46,801 nt of DNA from Prevotella sp. (GTDB lineage: Bacteria > Bacteroidota > Bacteroidia > Bacteroidales > Bacteroidaceae), in contig JAFSRY010000041.1 in assembly GCA_017445845.1 (NCBI GenBank), forward strand, positions 1 through 46,801. Reading direction: 5' to 3'. This document shows, piece after piece, positions 24,607-32,785 of this stretch. The notes below the pieces were generated by a model that was not told the origin of the DNA, did no database searches, and saw nothing but the letters and a program-made list of their open reading frames with translations. The position numbers and the translations under genes were made by a program. Within the stretch, counting starts at the first letter, position 1. Each line of letters opens with the position of its first letter.

Positions 24607-25608
24607 ATGAAATCCAACACCATAAAATCAATAATGGTGAGTGCACTGAGTATCCTCATGCTGGGAGTCTTCGGGGGAGCCTTTGTTTCCTGCACCAGCG
24701 ACAATGAGGAAGCTCGCACCCCCATTGCCTCTGTTCAGGTCAACAAGACCAACCTGAAGGTGAACGAAACCATGGAGATTGTTTTCACGGGTGTAGCCGA
24801 CCAGGTCGTCGTCTTCACTGGCGACAACATGCACGAGTATGCAAAACGCGCCGAGAGCAACACCGGCGTACCCGTGAGCAAAGGCTTCATGACCTACTCC
24901 TACAGCGTACCCGGCACCTTCCATGTGACCGTCATCGCCTCTACCTACGACACCTACCTTGGCGACAACCAGAAGATAGACCTCTATGAGTTCGATGTCA
25001 CCGTCGTCGATGACAACACCACCATTGAGACCATCTACTCGGTGAACACGCTGAACACCTACATTGCCCAGATGGTCGACGAGAAGGACTGGGTCATCTG
25101 TCTGCCCAACAAGCAGGTGAACAGTGCCAGCGGAAAGGAAGTAACCTTCAATCCGGGCAAGCAGCGACTGACCTTCAGCGTAGGTTCCGACTCTACGAAG
25201 GTCTACATCAACGGTGCCGAGTATAAGACGAATGCCTATTATAACCTGAAACAGGTGAACGACATCCATGTGGTTGCCAACTCTGGCGACACCCGCGACT
25301 ATCGTCTCATCGGTCTCGTCTTCCCCGAACTCGCCAACCCGAAGGCCGGTGAAAACACGTTGAAACAGGTTCGCGATGCCTTCAATCCCGACCTGCTCAC
25401 CTATGTCTATCCCGCCGATGCCGATGTCTCGGACGTAGAACTCACCTTTACGCTCGATGACAACGTCATCCTTCTGCGTAACGGACAGGCCGTAGAATCC
25501 GGCACGAGTCTCAACCTTACCGACGAGGCCACCTATACCCTCGTCCGCACCTCGGTTGACAATCCGCTCGCACAGGCCGTCTCGCGCATCCTATTCAAGG
25601 CTGAGTAG
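24607..25608 (+). CDS. PUL surface lipoprotein (SusE-position, probable glycan-binding)
   Basis: The 333-residue protein has a lipoprotein signal ending FVSC (Cys 29). An immunoglobulin/PKD-like N-terminal domain (about 40-140, with a SVPGTFHVTVIAST strand) is followed by repeated cadherin-like beta-strand segments. It lies directly after SusD, where SusE/SusF-type surface glycan-binding proteins are normally encoded, and that role is inferred. Sequence alone does not identify the ligand. A longer frame from 24493 adds residues before the signal peptide with no family support, so the ATG at 24607 is used. Confidence 0.75.
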   Translation: MKSNTIKSIMVSALSILMLGVFGGAFVSCTSDNEEARTPIASVQVNKTNLKVNETMEIVFTGVADQVVVFTGDNMHEYAKRAESNTGVPVSKGFMTYSYSVPGTFHVTVIASTYDTYLGDNQKIDLYEFDVTVVDDNTTIETIYSVNTLNTYIAQMVDEKDWVICLPNKQVNSASGKEVTFNPGKQRLTFSVGSDSTKVYINGAEYKTNAYYNLKQVNDIHVVANSGDTRDYRLIGLVFPELANPKAGENTLKQVRDAFNPDLLTYVYPADADVSDVELTFTLDDNVILLRNGQAVESGTSLNLTDEATYTLVRTSVDNPLAQAVSRILFKAE

Positions 25609-25622
25609 AATGAATAATTTGT

Positions 25623-25716
25623 AATGAGTAGTTAGTAATTATGATTTCCTCTGCCGGCGTGCTCTGCCATCAGGAACGCAAACGGCAAATGTAATCATAA
25701 TTACTAATTACTCATT
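25623..25716. repeat. Hairpin repeat of ATGAGTAATTAGTAATTA type
   Basis: Left arm 25623-25646 and right arm 25693-25716 are inverted copies matching at 23 of 24 positions (core AGTAATTATGATT against AATCATAATTACT). The interior GCCG/CGGC and GCGT/ACGC pairs can extend the stem. The spacer separates the surface lipoprotein gene from the first sialidase-like gene. Related half-copies lie at 28506-28530 and 34691-34709. Confidence 0.8.
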
Positions 25717-25742
25717 TCTAATTTTATTAATTAACACCTGCT

Positions 25743-27620
25743 ATGCATAAACATCTTCTCACCGTTTACCTGCTTTTGTTGGCGATGGTGGTCACTGCGG
25801 CCGAACCCTATTCGTCATCACGCATCTTCTGGGACTCTTCCACTCGCACGACCGTATTTACGACCGGTTGGTATGCGCGAATGATTGAGTTGCAAGACGG
25901 GCGGCTGATGGCAGCCTGCGAACACAGCGGCATCGAAGTGGCTTTCAGTAGCGACAAAGGACAGACATGGTCGACTCCTACAAAGATTGCCACCAACCAC
26001 GACAATATAGGGATGCGGGTTCCCGATTTGGCACAACTCCACGACGGCACCATCGTCGTCAGCTACAACCCGCGCCCCGAAGAGCCTTATACTTCCGACC
26101 GGAAGTTCGGCATCCGTTGCAAACGATCCACCGACAACGGCAAGACATGGGGAGAGGAAATTTTCGTCTACGATGCCCAGCACACCTTTGGCGACGGATG
26201 CTGGGAACCGTCACTACTCGAACTGCCCTCAGGAGAACTGCAATTGTATTTCTCTAACGAAGGCATCTACACCCAATCCAACGAACAGAACATCTCGCTC
26301 TGCCGCTCTTTCGACGGAGGCGTCACTTGGGGCGACCCCGAGATTGTCAGTTTCCGCAACGGCTATCGCGACGGTATGCCCTGCCCGGTCTTGTTGAAAG
26401 ACAACTCACAAATCGTCCTCACCATCGAAGACAACGGATGGCCGGGTGTCGGCGACTTCTTCCCCACCACCGTCCGCTGCCCGCTCGACGTCAACTGGCA
26501 CAACTATCTCGTCAACGGCGACAGCCCCAACCGTGCCAAGACCCTCGACTTCGCATTTTGTCCCAATGCCACGGGTGGTGCACCCTATCTGCGCGTGTTG
26601 CCATGGGGCGAAACCGTGATGTCCTACCAGTCGGCCTACGGTCGCGACGGCCGTCTGTCGATGTATGTCGCCTTGGGCGATGCCGAGGCACGCAACTTCC
26701 GTTCCTTGCAGCATCCCTTCAAAGTGGAGAACACGCAGACCGTCATGTGGAACTCCCTCTGCGTAGCCGACACTGGCATTGTCATTGCTGTCGGGGGCGT
26801 AGGCAACCGCATCGAGATGATCAAAGGCTATCCCGTCCGCCGCCTTCAGGCACCCTATGCCCATGCCACCGTCGACGGCCGGCAGACACGCGGCGAAGGC
26901 TATTATAAGCCCCAGGCCACACAGGTACTGATGGGTATCGAGCGCGGTGTCCGCACCACCGCCGACATCTGCTACGACGCCGACTCCATCTACTTCACCG
27001 CCCGGGTTTCCGACCGAACGGAACATCCCTTGAACAATGCCTATGGCGACGGAGTGACCTTGCTCATCGATGCCGCCGACCGATGCTCACTGGCACCCCT
27101 CGACGGTATGCACCGCATCTTCCTGCGCCGGGCAGGCACGGCACAGCTCTCCCATGGCAACGACAGCAAAAAACGCTGGACCACCGACAACAATCTCCAC
27201 GTTCACCTGAACGTCACTGAGAAGAATACATATTACATAATAGAAGCTGCCATCCCCTGGACTGACCTTGCGCTGACAAAAGCACCCGAAGGAGCATCTT
27301 TGCAAATGAACATTGAAGTGCAGGACAATACGATTGGCGACTACTACCCCGAAAAAGAATACCTGCCCGATGGCCGCCGCGACGAGTCATGGACATGGAT
27401 GGAACTCTATCTGCAGCCCAATCCGGAGCCCACAGGCATCAATACTCCCATTTATTCCAACCCCCAGCCCTCATCCCCCAACTCCCTCCCGAAGGGTGCG
27501 GGAGCTGATTACATTTATAAATTAAATGGCATCTCTACTCCCATTGGGAGAGAAATGGGAGGTAGGTCACACAACCCCTCCGTCGTCATCGTAAACGGTA
27601 AGAAAATACTCATGAAATAA
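25743..27620 (+). CDS. Sialidase-fold (BNR) protein with CBM9-like domain, paralog 1
   Basis: The 625-residue protein has a signal peptide (1-20). A beta-propeller follows with Asp boxes SSDKGQTW (about 69-76), STDNGKTW (129-136) and SFDGGVTW (189-196), then WEPSLLELPSGELQLYF. Residues about 370-560 resemble a CBM9-type sugar-binding domain (VDGRQTRGEGYY, DADSIYFTARVSDR). The C-terminal tail (YKLNG, then VVIVNGKKILMK) suggests surface delivery. Sialidase-fold enzymes include sialidases (GH33) and exo-arabinanases (GH93); which applies cannot be decided here. Two further paralogs follow at 28641 and 32786. It is 2 bp from the esterase gene. Confidence 0.85.
   Translation: MHKHLLTVYLLLLAMVVTAAEPYSSSRIFWDSSTRTTVFTTGWYARMIELQDGRLMAACEHSGIEVAFSSDKGQTWSTPTKIATNHDNIGMRVPDLAQLHDGTIVVSYNPRPEEPYTSDRKFGIRCKRSTDNGKTWGEEIFVYDAQHTFGDGCWEPSLLELPSGELQLYFSNEGIYTQSNEQNISLCRSFDGGVTWGDPEIVSFRNGYRDGMPCPVLLKDNSQIVLTIEDNGWPGVGDFFPTTVRCPLDVNWHNYLVNGDSPNRAKTLDFAFCPNATGGAPYLRVLPWGETVMSYQSAYGRDGRLSMYVALGDAEARNFRSLQHPFKVENTQTVMWNSLCVADTGIVIAVGGVGNRIEMIKGYPVRRLQAPYAHATVDGRQTRGEGYYKPQATQVLMGIERGVRTTADICYDADSIYFTARVSDRTEHPLNNAYGDGVTLLIDAADRCSLAPLDGMHRIFLRRAGTAQLSHGNDSKKRWTTDNNLHVHLNVTEKNTYYIIEAAIPWTDLALTKAPEGASLQMNIEVQDNTIGDYYPEKEYLPDGRRDESWTWMELYLQPNPEPTGINTPIYSNPQPSSPNSLPKGAGADYIYKLNGISTPIGREMGGRSHNPSVVIVNGKKILMK
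27474..27505 (+). repeat. GC-rich REP-like sequence inside paralog 1
   Basis: The segment begins TCCCCCAACTCCCTCCCG and contains an inverted CTCCC (27483-27487) and GGGAG (27500-27504). It encodes the low-complexity linker SSPNSLPKGAGA just before the conserved C-terminal tail. It resembles GC-rich repeat sequences at 28604 and 34505 more than the surrounding coding sequence. Confidence 0.5.
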
Positions 27621-27622
27621 TT

Positions 27623-28501
27623 ATGAAGAAAGCTATCGTCACCCTACTGCTGGTCTGCAACGTCCTGTTTGCAGCAGCCATCGAAAAGAACCCTCCGAAG
27701 CCGACCGCCATCATCAACATCTGGGAGAACATGACACCGCCCACCGATAATGGCGAGACAGGACCCGAAGTCGACCACAAAGGGCTCTACGTCAGTCACG
27801 TTGTCACGCCGACGCTCACCGTCTATGTCCCGAAAGACCCAAAGAAGCGCACGGGGAAAGCCGTTATCGCCTGTCCCGGCGGTGGATATAATGTGTGCTG
27901 GGTGGGAACGGAAGGCCATCCCTTTGCCCAGTGGTTCATGGAACAGGGCTTGACGTTTGCCGTATTGAAATACCGGCTGCCCAACGGCCATCATACCGTA
28001 CCATTGGAAGACTTCCAGCGCGCCATCACCATCATGCGCGAACATGCCGGTGAATGGGGAGGCTACAATCTGGTGGGCGTGATGGGCGGCAGTGCCGGAG
28101 GCCATCTGGCATCGACCGCCGCCACCCATTACAAAGATGCCATTACCCGTCCCGACTTCCAAATCCTCTGCTATCCCGTCGTTTCCTTCCAAGCACCCTA
28201 CGATGGCGAAAGCCTCCATGCGCTGCTCGGAAAGAGCGACACACCCGGGCTTCGTGCCTATTATAGTAATGAGATGCAAGTGACCGTTGACACCCCACCC
28301 GCCTTCATTCTTCATGCAGCCGACGATGACGACGTGTCGGCCGTCCATTCTACCAACTATGCCGAAGCGCTGATGGAAAAAGGTGTCATCGTGTCACTGC
28401 ATCTATACCCAACCGGCGGCCACGGCTGCAACACCAGCCCATCATGGAAATATGACAAAGAATATAAAACCGACCTTGCAAAGTTCCTGAAAGAGCTATA
28501 A
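27623..28501 (+). CDS. Secreted alpha/beta-hydrolase, probable carbohydrate esterase
   Basis: The 292-residue protein has a signal peptide (about 1-19) and an alpha/beta-hydrolase fold. The oxyanion motif is CPGGGYN (84-90), the nucleophile Ser is in MGGSAGGH (Ser 157), the Asp lies in HAADDDD (about 234-237), and the His in PTGGHGCN (His 267). Such proteins in PULs remove acetyl or aromatic esters from polysaccharides; acetyl-xylan or pectin esterase activity is plausible but unproven. It sits 2 bp after the first sialidase-like gene, so they are co-translated or co-transcribed. Confidence 0.88.
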   Translation: MKKAIVTLLLVCNVLFAAAIEKNPPKPTAIINIWENMTPPTDNGETGPEVDHKGLYVSHVVTPTLTVYVPKDPKKRTGKAVIACPGGGYNVCWVGTEGHPFAQWFMEQGLTFAVLKYRLPNGHHTVPLEDFQRAITIMREHAGEWGGYNLVGVMGGSAGGHLASTAATHYKDAITRPDFQILCYPVVSFQAPYDGESLHALLGKSDTPGLRAYYSNEMQVTVDTPPAFILHAADDDDVSAVHSTNYAEALMEKGVIVSLHLYPTGGHGCNTSPSWKYDKEYKTDLAKFLKEL

Positions 28502-28505
28502 AAAA

Positions 28506-28621
28506 AATGAGTAATTAGAATTAGCAATTACCCCCTACCGGCTGGCACTCCCCACCTTGGGCGATAAGCGAGGAGGGAGCGTTGTGGGGAGCACAGCGAC
28601 GGAGGGGAGGTCGGGAGGGGT
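28506..28621. repeat. Composite intergenic repeats between esterase and paralog 2
   Basis: The spacer begins with an ATGAGTAATTAG half-copy (28506-28530). A GC-rich stretch follows, with CTCCCCAC (28548-28555) inverted as GTGGGGAG (28584-28591). It ends with GGGGAGGTCGGGAGGGGT (28604-28621), which recurs with one change inside the next gene at 30381-30398. Confidence 0.65.
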
Positions 28622-28640
28622 CTTTAATTTCAGATAGATT

Positions 28641-30500
28641 ATGAAACGAATACTACTTATCCTCCTTATTGCCACGACGGCACTCACCGTCAGTGCCGCG
28701 CGTCATGAACCCTATACCACGTCACGCATCTTCTGGGACATGGGCAGCCGACAGACCCTTTTCCAGAGCGCACTCTATGCCCGCATGAAAGAGCTGCAGG
28801 ATGGCCGCCTCATCGCCGTAACCAACATCTCCGACAACATCGTCGTCTCTTTCAGCAGTAACAAGGGCCTTAGCTGGACGACACCTGCCACCATCGCCAC
28901 CCACCCCAACATGCAGCATCTCTTCGATGCCGAAGTCGTCCAACTCAGCGATGGCACCATCATCATACCTTATAACATCGGTACCAACCAACCCTACAGC
29001 GATGACCGCCACTACGGCGTGCAACTGAACATCAGCACCGACAACGGCCACTCGTGGGGCAACCCCATCACCGTCTATACCGCCGGCCCCGACTTCGGCA
29101 CCGGCTGTTGGGAGCCTGCCATCCTCGAGCTGCCCTCCGGTGAGCTCCACCTGTATTTCTCCGACGAGAGCCCGTTTCCCGGAAATAACAACGACCAGTG
29201 CATACAGCTGACACGCTCGTTCGACAAGGGGGGCACATGGAGCAATGTTGAAACCATCTCCTACCGACCGGGAGCCCGCGACGGAATGCCCGTGCCCGTC
29301 ATCATCGGCGACAGCATCATCGTCACCATCGAAGACAGCCAGTGGCCCGGCGAGCTGACCTTCGTGCCGGTCACCCTTCGCTCCTCCATTGAAGAAAACT
29401 GGCGGGGCATCACCATCCCTGCCACCAGCAACCGCCGCAACCAAGTCATCGACTACAGCTGGACTCCCCGCACCTGGGGCGGCGCCCCTTACCTTTGCGT
29501 GCTGCCGTGGGGCGAAACCGTCCTCTCCCGACAGGCCTACCACGAGAGTGGCAGCTATGACATCATGAACCAGTATGTCTACATCGGCGACGAACAGGCT
29601 CGAGGGTTCAAAGCCATTTCGCAACCCTTCCCCGACAACGCCGAGAGCAAGGTGTCCGTAGAATGGAACTCCATTGCCGTTGTCGACACCGGTGTCGTCA
29701 TCGCACTGGGCGGCGTCGGTGCCAAGGGAGCCGTCAACCGACATGTCGACATTGTCCGCGGCTACCCCATGCGCGAATTCAAAGCCTGGTACGGCACGCC
29801 TACCGTCGACGGCACCATCGGCTCGGGCGAGTACCATACGAAGCAGGCCACACAGGTGAAGATGGGCACCAACACCATCGGCGAACGCGTCTATGCCGAC
29901 TTCTCCTACGACGAGCAGAACCTCTACTTCGCCATCCGCGTCTACGACAGCACCCCCAACAATGAAGGCAGTTCCGTTGATTGCGTCCATCTGCTGCTCG
30001 ACCCCCACAACCTCTGTGAGACCGTGCCCGCAGCCGGCGTCATCGACATCACCCTACGCACCGACGGCACCTATCTCTTCCAGGAAGGCCGCAACTACCT
30101 GTGGACAACCTTCGAGCCTGCCGCCCCCCTCGACATGCAGGTCAACCTCGCATCGAGGTTTTACACCATCGAGGCCGCCATCCCCTGGAAGGCCCTCGGC
30201 CATGAGGCACCGCCCCAGCAGCAGCGCATGGGTATGGCCATCGAGGTGCAGGACCGTCGGGAAGGCAAGACCCTCGTCGAAACCATGCCCGACGTGAAGC
30301 GCGGACAGTCATGGACCTACATGACCTTCCGGCTTGAAGACCACGAGCTCGGCATCCAACAAACAAACCGCTTCCCCTCAGGGGAGGACGGGAGGGGTAC
30401 GCTCTCCACTCGCGATTCCTACGACCTGCAGGGCCGCCGCATCGGTGACGACTACCGCGGGATAGCCATTCAGAAGGGCCGGAAGATTATCAAGAGGTAG
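28641..30500 (+). CDS. Sialidase-fold (BNR) protein with CBM9-like domain, paralog 2
   Basis: The 619-residue protein has a signal peptide (about 1-20), then the same opening as paralogs 1 and 3 (EPYTTSRIFWD). Asp-box-like motifs include FSSNKGLSW, STDNGHSW and SFDKGGTW. WEPAILELPSGELHLYF and the propeller continue to about 380. A CBM9-like domain follows (about 390-570, VDGTIGSGEYHTKQAT). The tail YDLQGRRIGDDYRG, with GRKIIKR, matches the shared sorting-like end. Key residues differ from paralog 1, so the three may have different activities. Confidence 0.85.
   Translation: MKRILLILLIATTALTVSAARHEPYTTSRIFWDMGSRQTLFQSALYARMKELQDGRLIAVTNISDNIVVSFSSNKGLSWTTPATIATHPNMQHLFDAEVVQLSDGTIIIPYNIGTNQPYSDDRHYGVQLNISTDNGHSWGNPITVYTAGPDFGTGCWEPAILELPSGELHLYFSDESPFPGNNNDQCIQLTRSFDKGGTWSNVETISYRPGARDGMPVPVIIGDSIIVTIEDSQWPGELTFVPVTLRSSIEENWRGITIPATSNRRNQVIDYSWTPRTWGGAPYLCVLPWGETVLSRQAYHESGSYDIMNQYVYIGDEQARGFKAISQPFPDNAESKVSVEWNSIAVVDTGVVIALGGVGAKGAVNRHVDIVRGYPMREFKAWYGTPTVDGTIGSGEYHTKQATQVKMGTNTIGERVYADFSYDEQNLYFAIRVYDSTPNNEGSSVDCVHLLLDPHNLCETVPAAGVIDITLRTDGTYLFQEGRNYLWTTFEPAAPLDMQVNLASRFYTIEAAIPWKALGHEAPPQQQRMGMAIEVQDRREGKTLVETMPDVKRGQSWTYMTFRLEDHELGIQQTNRFPSGEDGRGTLSTRDSYDLQGRRIGDDYRGIAIQKGRKIIKR
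30381..30398 (+). repeat. REP-like word inside paralog 2, shared with the intergenic spacer
   Basis: GGGGAGGACGGGAGGGGT is 17/18 identical to 28604-28621, which lies outside any gene. Here it encodes part of the linker SGEDGRGT, just before the conserved tail YDLQGRR. An intergenic repeat appears to have entered the coding sequence in frame. Confidence 0.65.
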
Positions 30501-30546
30501 CGAAAACATACATTCGGCATCTGTACATGCCCATGTGTAAAGTCGT

Positions 30547-30634
30547 GACCAAAGGCTGGTCACAATGAGACCAAAGGCTGGTCACAACGAGACCAAAGGC
30601 TGGTCACAATGAGACCAAAGGCTGGTCACAAATC
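30547..30634. repeat. 22-bp repeat array C: four palindromic units
   Basis: Four adjacent 22-bp units span 30547-30568, 30569-30590, 30591-30612 and 30613-30634. Each contains GACCAAAGGCTGGTCACAA, in which GACCA and TGGTC can form a small hairpin. The copies are nearly identical except near their ends. They fill much of the 205-bp spacer before the next gene (30706), which has no clear promoter. Confidence 0.9.
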
Positions 30635-30705
30635 CATCTCTATGCATAGGGCATGAGAAAAGGCCGTTCCGATAGTTTAACAAGTTAATTTTTCATCAGA
30701 TACTT

Positions 30706-32550
30706 ATGAAGAGAATACTATTCATCTTGGCAGTCCTGATGGTGACGACGACAGGTTTTGCCAAGCGCAAGCAATGGACAGAGAAACAGGCTTGGAAGTG
30801 GCAGGAGCAGGTGGGAGTCATCAAAGGCTTCAACGAACCCTATCCTGCCTACCCGGGTCAGACCAACCGCGACATCCTGCAGAAAGCGGCTTCGCTGGGC
30901 TTCAACAGCGTCCGCTTCTGGATACAAGGCAACAACACCGAAGAGCGTGTGGCGTATATCCAGAAGATGATCGACGATGCGGCAGCCTGCGGCATGACGG
31001 TGTCGCCGGTGATAGCCTTCGGCGAACGCTATTATTACCGCAAGCACAAAAAGGACGAACAAGAGGAAATGCGCATGGCTTACGAAAAAGCCGTCAGAGA
31101 GGTGGTGCGGCACTTCGCCAAGGAAAGCCGCATCGTCTTCTGGGACCTCTGGAACGAGCCGCGCTTTGAAGACCGCGAGGACACCTACCAACAGATAGAC
31201 ATCATCGAAGAGATGGTGCACTGGTGCTGGGAAGAAAACCTCTCGCAGCCCATCACCTCCTCCATTATATGGGCCACCATCAACACCGACAACAAGGCCC
31301 TGAAACGCACCTCGCAGGTGGAAGCCCTCATGGACATCCATAACTTCCACTCCTACGACTGTGCCCTGAACTTCGGTCATAACATCTACGAGATGCTCGA
31401 CTACATCAAGTCTATCAGCGACCGCCCGATGGTGGCCACGGAGTGTCTGACCCGTACCAACGGCTCGGGCCTGGCACGCACCTTTGCCGCCTTCGCAAAA
31501 TACAAGGTCAACTTCTACATCTGGGGACTCTTCATCAACGACCGCAACTGGGAAGCCCGTTGGGACTGCTCCACCTACGACCCCTACGACCCAATGTTCC
31601 ACAATGTGCTCTACAGCGACGGCGACATGTATGATGCCCGCGAGATTGAACTCCTGCGCAACTATCATTTCGCCCAACCCGGCGAAGAGACAGACCCGGG
31701 ACTTGAAATCACCGACCGATGGAGCCACGAACGGGCCTGGCGATGGATGGTGACAGGTCCGCTGATGGGGCTTGAACTGAAGGGCAACAACCCCTCTCTG
31801 CCACCTATGCAGGGCAGCAATGCCGTACGCGTGAAATTAGACTATGCCGCCTGGAAGAAAGACAAGAAGGCATTCTTCGAACAGTTGGAGACCCTGCTGA
31901 AGCAGGCCGAAGCGCTGGGGGCATCGGTCGTCCCGACATTAGTCAACGATGCCGATGTGTCGGTCAATGCCGAACAGTTGGGCAAGTATGTGGGCGATGT
32001 CATCGGACACTACTATTGCGACACCCGCATCAAAGCCTGGAACCTCTACGACCGGCCGGGACTCACCCATGGCGATACGGCAACACTCATGCAGCTGGTA
32101 AGAACGCTCTTCCGCTACGCCCGCAACCAGTTTGCCAACCAACCGCTCACGATGACACCCGTCGTCGGTGTGAAACCCTTCGACAAGAACTTCGACCCGT
32201 GGAAGGCCATGATACACGGACACACCGCCGGCTGGGACCGACTGACCTACAGCGGTGGCAGCTCTGCCGACTTGGTCTATCTGATTTGGAGCCTCAGCGA
32301 CGTGACGTCTTTTGCCACCGAGATGCCGCCGGCAGAGACACGCTGGCTCACCAGCATCTGCTATCGTTTCGGCCGACCCATCTTCTGTATGTCGTGGGCA
32401 GCCACGAAAGATAACGACGTGCAGACCACGCTGAACCATTTTGCCGACTTCCATGTCTTCTGGTTTGCCGACACCCTGCTACCCGACCTCTATCCACAGT
32501 TCCGCTTCCGACAGAGCAGCACCCAGCGACAGATTACGGAAGGAATGTAA
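30706..32550 (+). CDS. Two-barrel clan-A glycoside hydrolase with a degenerate second barrel
   Basis: The 614-residue protein has a signal peptide (about 1-19). The first TIM barrel (about 25-330) carries the clan GH-A acid/base motif WDLWNEPRF (Glu about 151) and a probable nucleophile in VATECLTR (Glu about 246). The second half (about 345-610) repeats the pattern, but the corresponding position reads WNLYDRPG near 446, lacking the catalytic NE. It is probably a non-catalytic second barrel. The first domain may be an endo- or exo-glycosidase; the CAZy family was not identified. Confidence 0.8.
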   Translation: MKRILFILAVLMVTTTGFAKRKQWTEKQAWKWQEQVGVIKGFNEPYPAYPGQTNRDILQKAASLGFNSVRFWIQGNNTEERVAYIQKMIDDAAACGMTVSPVIAFGERYYYRKHKKDEQEEMRMAYEKAVREVVRHFAKESRIVFWDLWNEPRFEDREDTYQQIDIIEEMVHWCWEENLSQPITSSIIWATINTDNKALKRTSQVEALMDIHNFHSYDCALNFGHNIYEMLDYIKSISDRPMVATECLTRTNGSGLARTFAAFAKYKVNFYIWGLFINDRNWEARWDCSTYDPYDPMFHNVLYSDGDMYDAREIELLRNYHFAQPGEETDPGLEITDRWSHERAWRWMVTGPLMGLELKGNNPSLPPMQGSNAVRVKLDYAAWKKDKKAFFEQLETLLKQAEALGASVVPTLVNDADVSVNAEQLGKYVGDVIGHYYCDTRIKAWNLYDRPGLTHGDTATLMQLVRTLFRYARNQFANQPLTMTPVVGVKPFDKNFDPWKAMIHGHTAGWDRLTYSGGSSADLVYLIWSLSDVTSFATEMPPAETRWLTSICYRFGRPIFCMSWAATKDNDVQTTLNHFADFHVFWFADTLLPDLYPQFRFRQSSTQRQITEGM

Positions 32551-32634
32551 AAAGGAGAAAAAGAAAAAATACGACGAGTGAGGGTGATTTCAATTTTTCA
32601 CCTTTTAAACTTCTCACTTTTCCACATTTTTAAT

Positions 32635-32642
32635 TACCTTTG
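32635..32642 (+). promoter_or_regulatory. Promoter -7 box upstream of sialidase-like paralog 3
   Basis: TACCTTTG fits the -7 consensus and lies 143 bp before the gene at 32786. The gap would give a leader containing a 25-codon ORF and two 22-bp repeats. No strong -33 TTTG is visible at the standard spacing. Confidence 0.55.
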
Positions 32643-32653
32643 CAAATTAGAAT

Positions 32654-32731
32654 ATGGACCGACGACATTGCCGACTGGCTGGAATCGATTGTGAAAGGGT
32701 GAAAAAGAAAACAAGTAGACAAGTTAAATGA
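32654..32731 (+). other. Possible short upstream ORF
   Basis: A 25-codon ORF runs from the ATG at 32654 to TGA (32729-32731) in the proposed leader of paralog 3. It is basic near the end (RVKKKTSRQVK) and resembles nothing known. It may be a leader peptide, a relic or chance, with no conservation evidence available. Confidence 0.2.
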
Positions 32732-32738
32732 TAAAAGC

Positions 32739-32782
32739 AATAACTCGTCAACTAAAAAGTAATAACTCATCAACTAAAAAAA
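32739..32782. repeat. 22-bp repeat array D: two units
   Basis: Two adjacent 22-bp units (32739-32760 and 32761-32782) share AATAACTCRTCAACTAAAAA. They end 3 bp before the ATG of sialidase-like paralog 3 (32786), so they sit in its leader immediately before the start codon. Confidence 0.85.
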
Positions 32783-32785
32783 GAT

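Noticed and set aside
28722-30008. Minus-strand ORF (428 codons) over sialidase-like paralog 2
   Set aside because: Its repetitive valine, alanine and glycine content is typical of antisense of a GC-rich gene, with no motifs.
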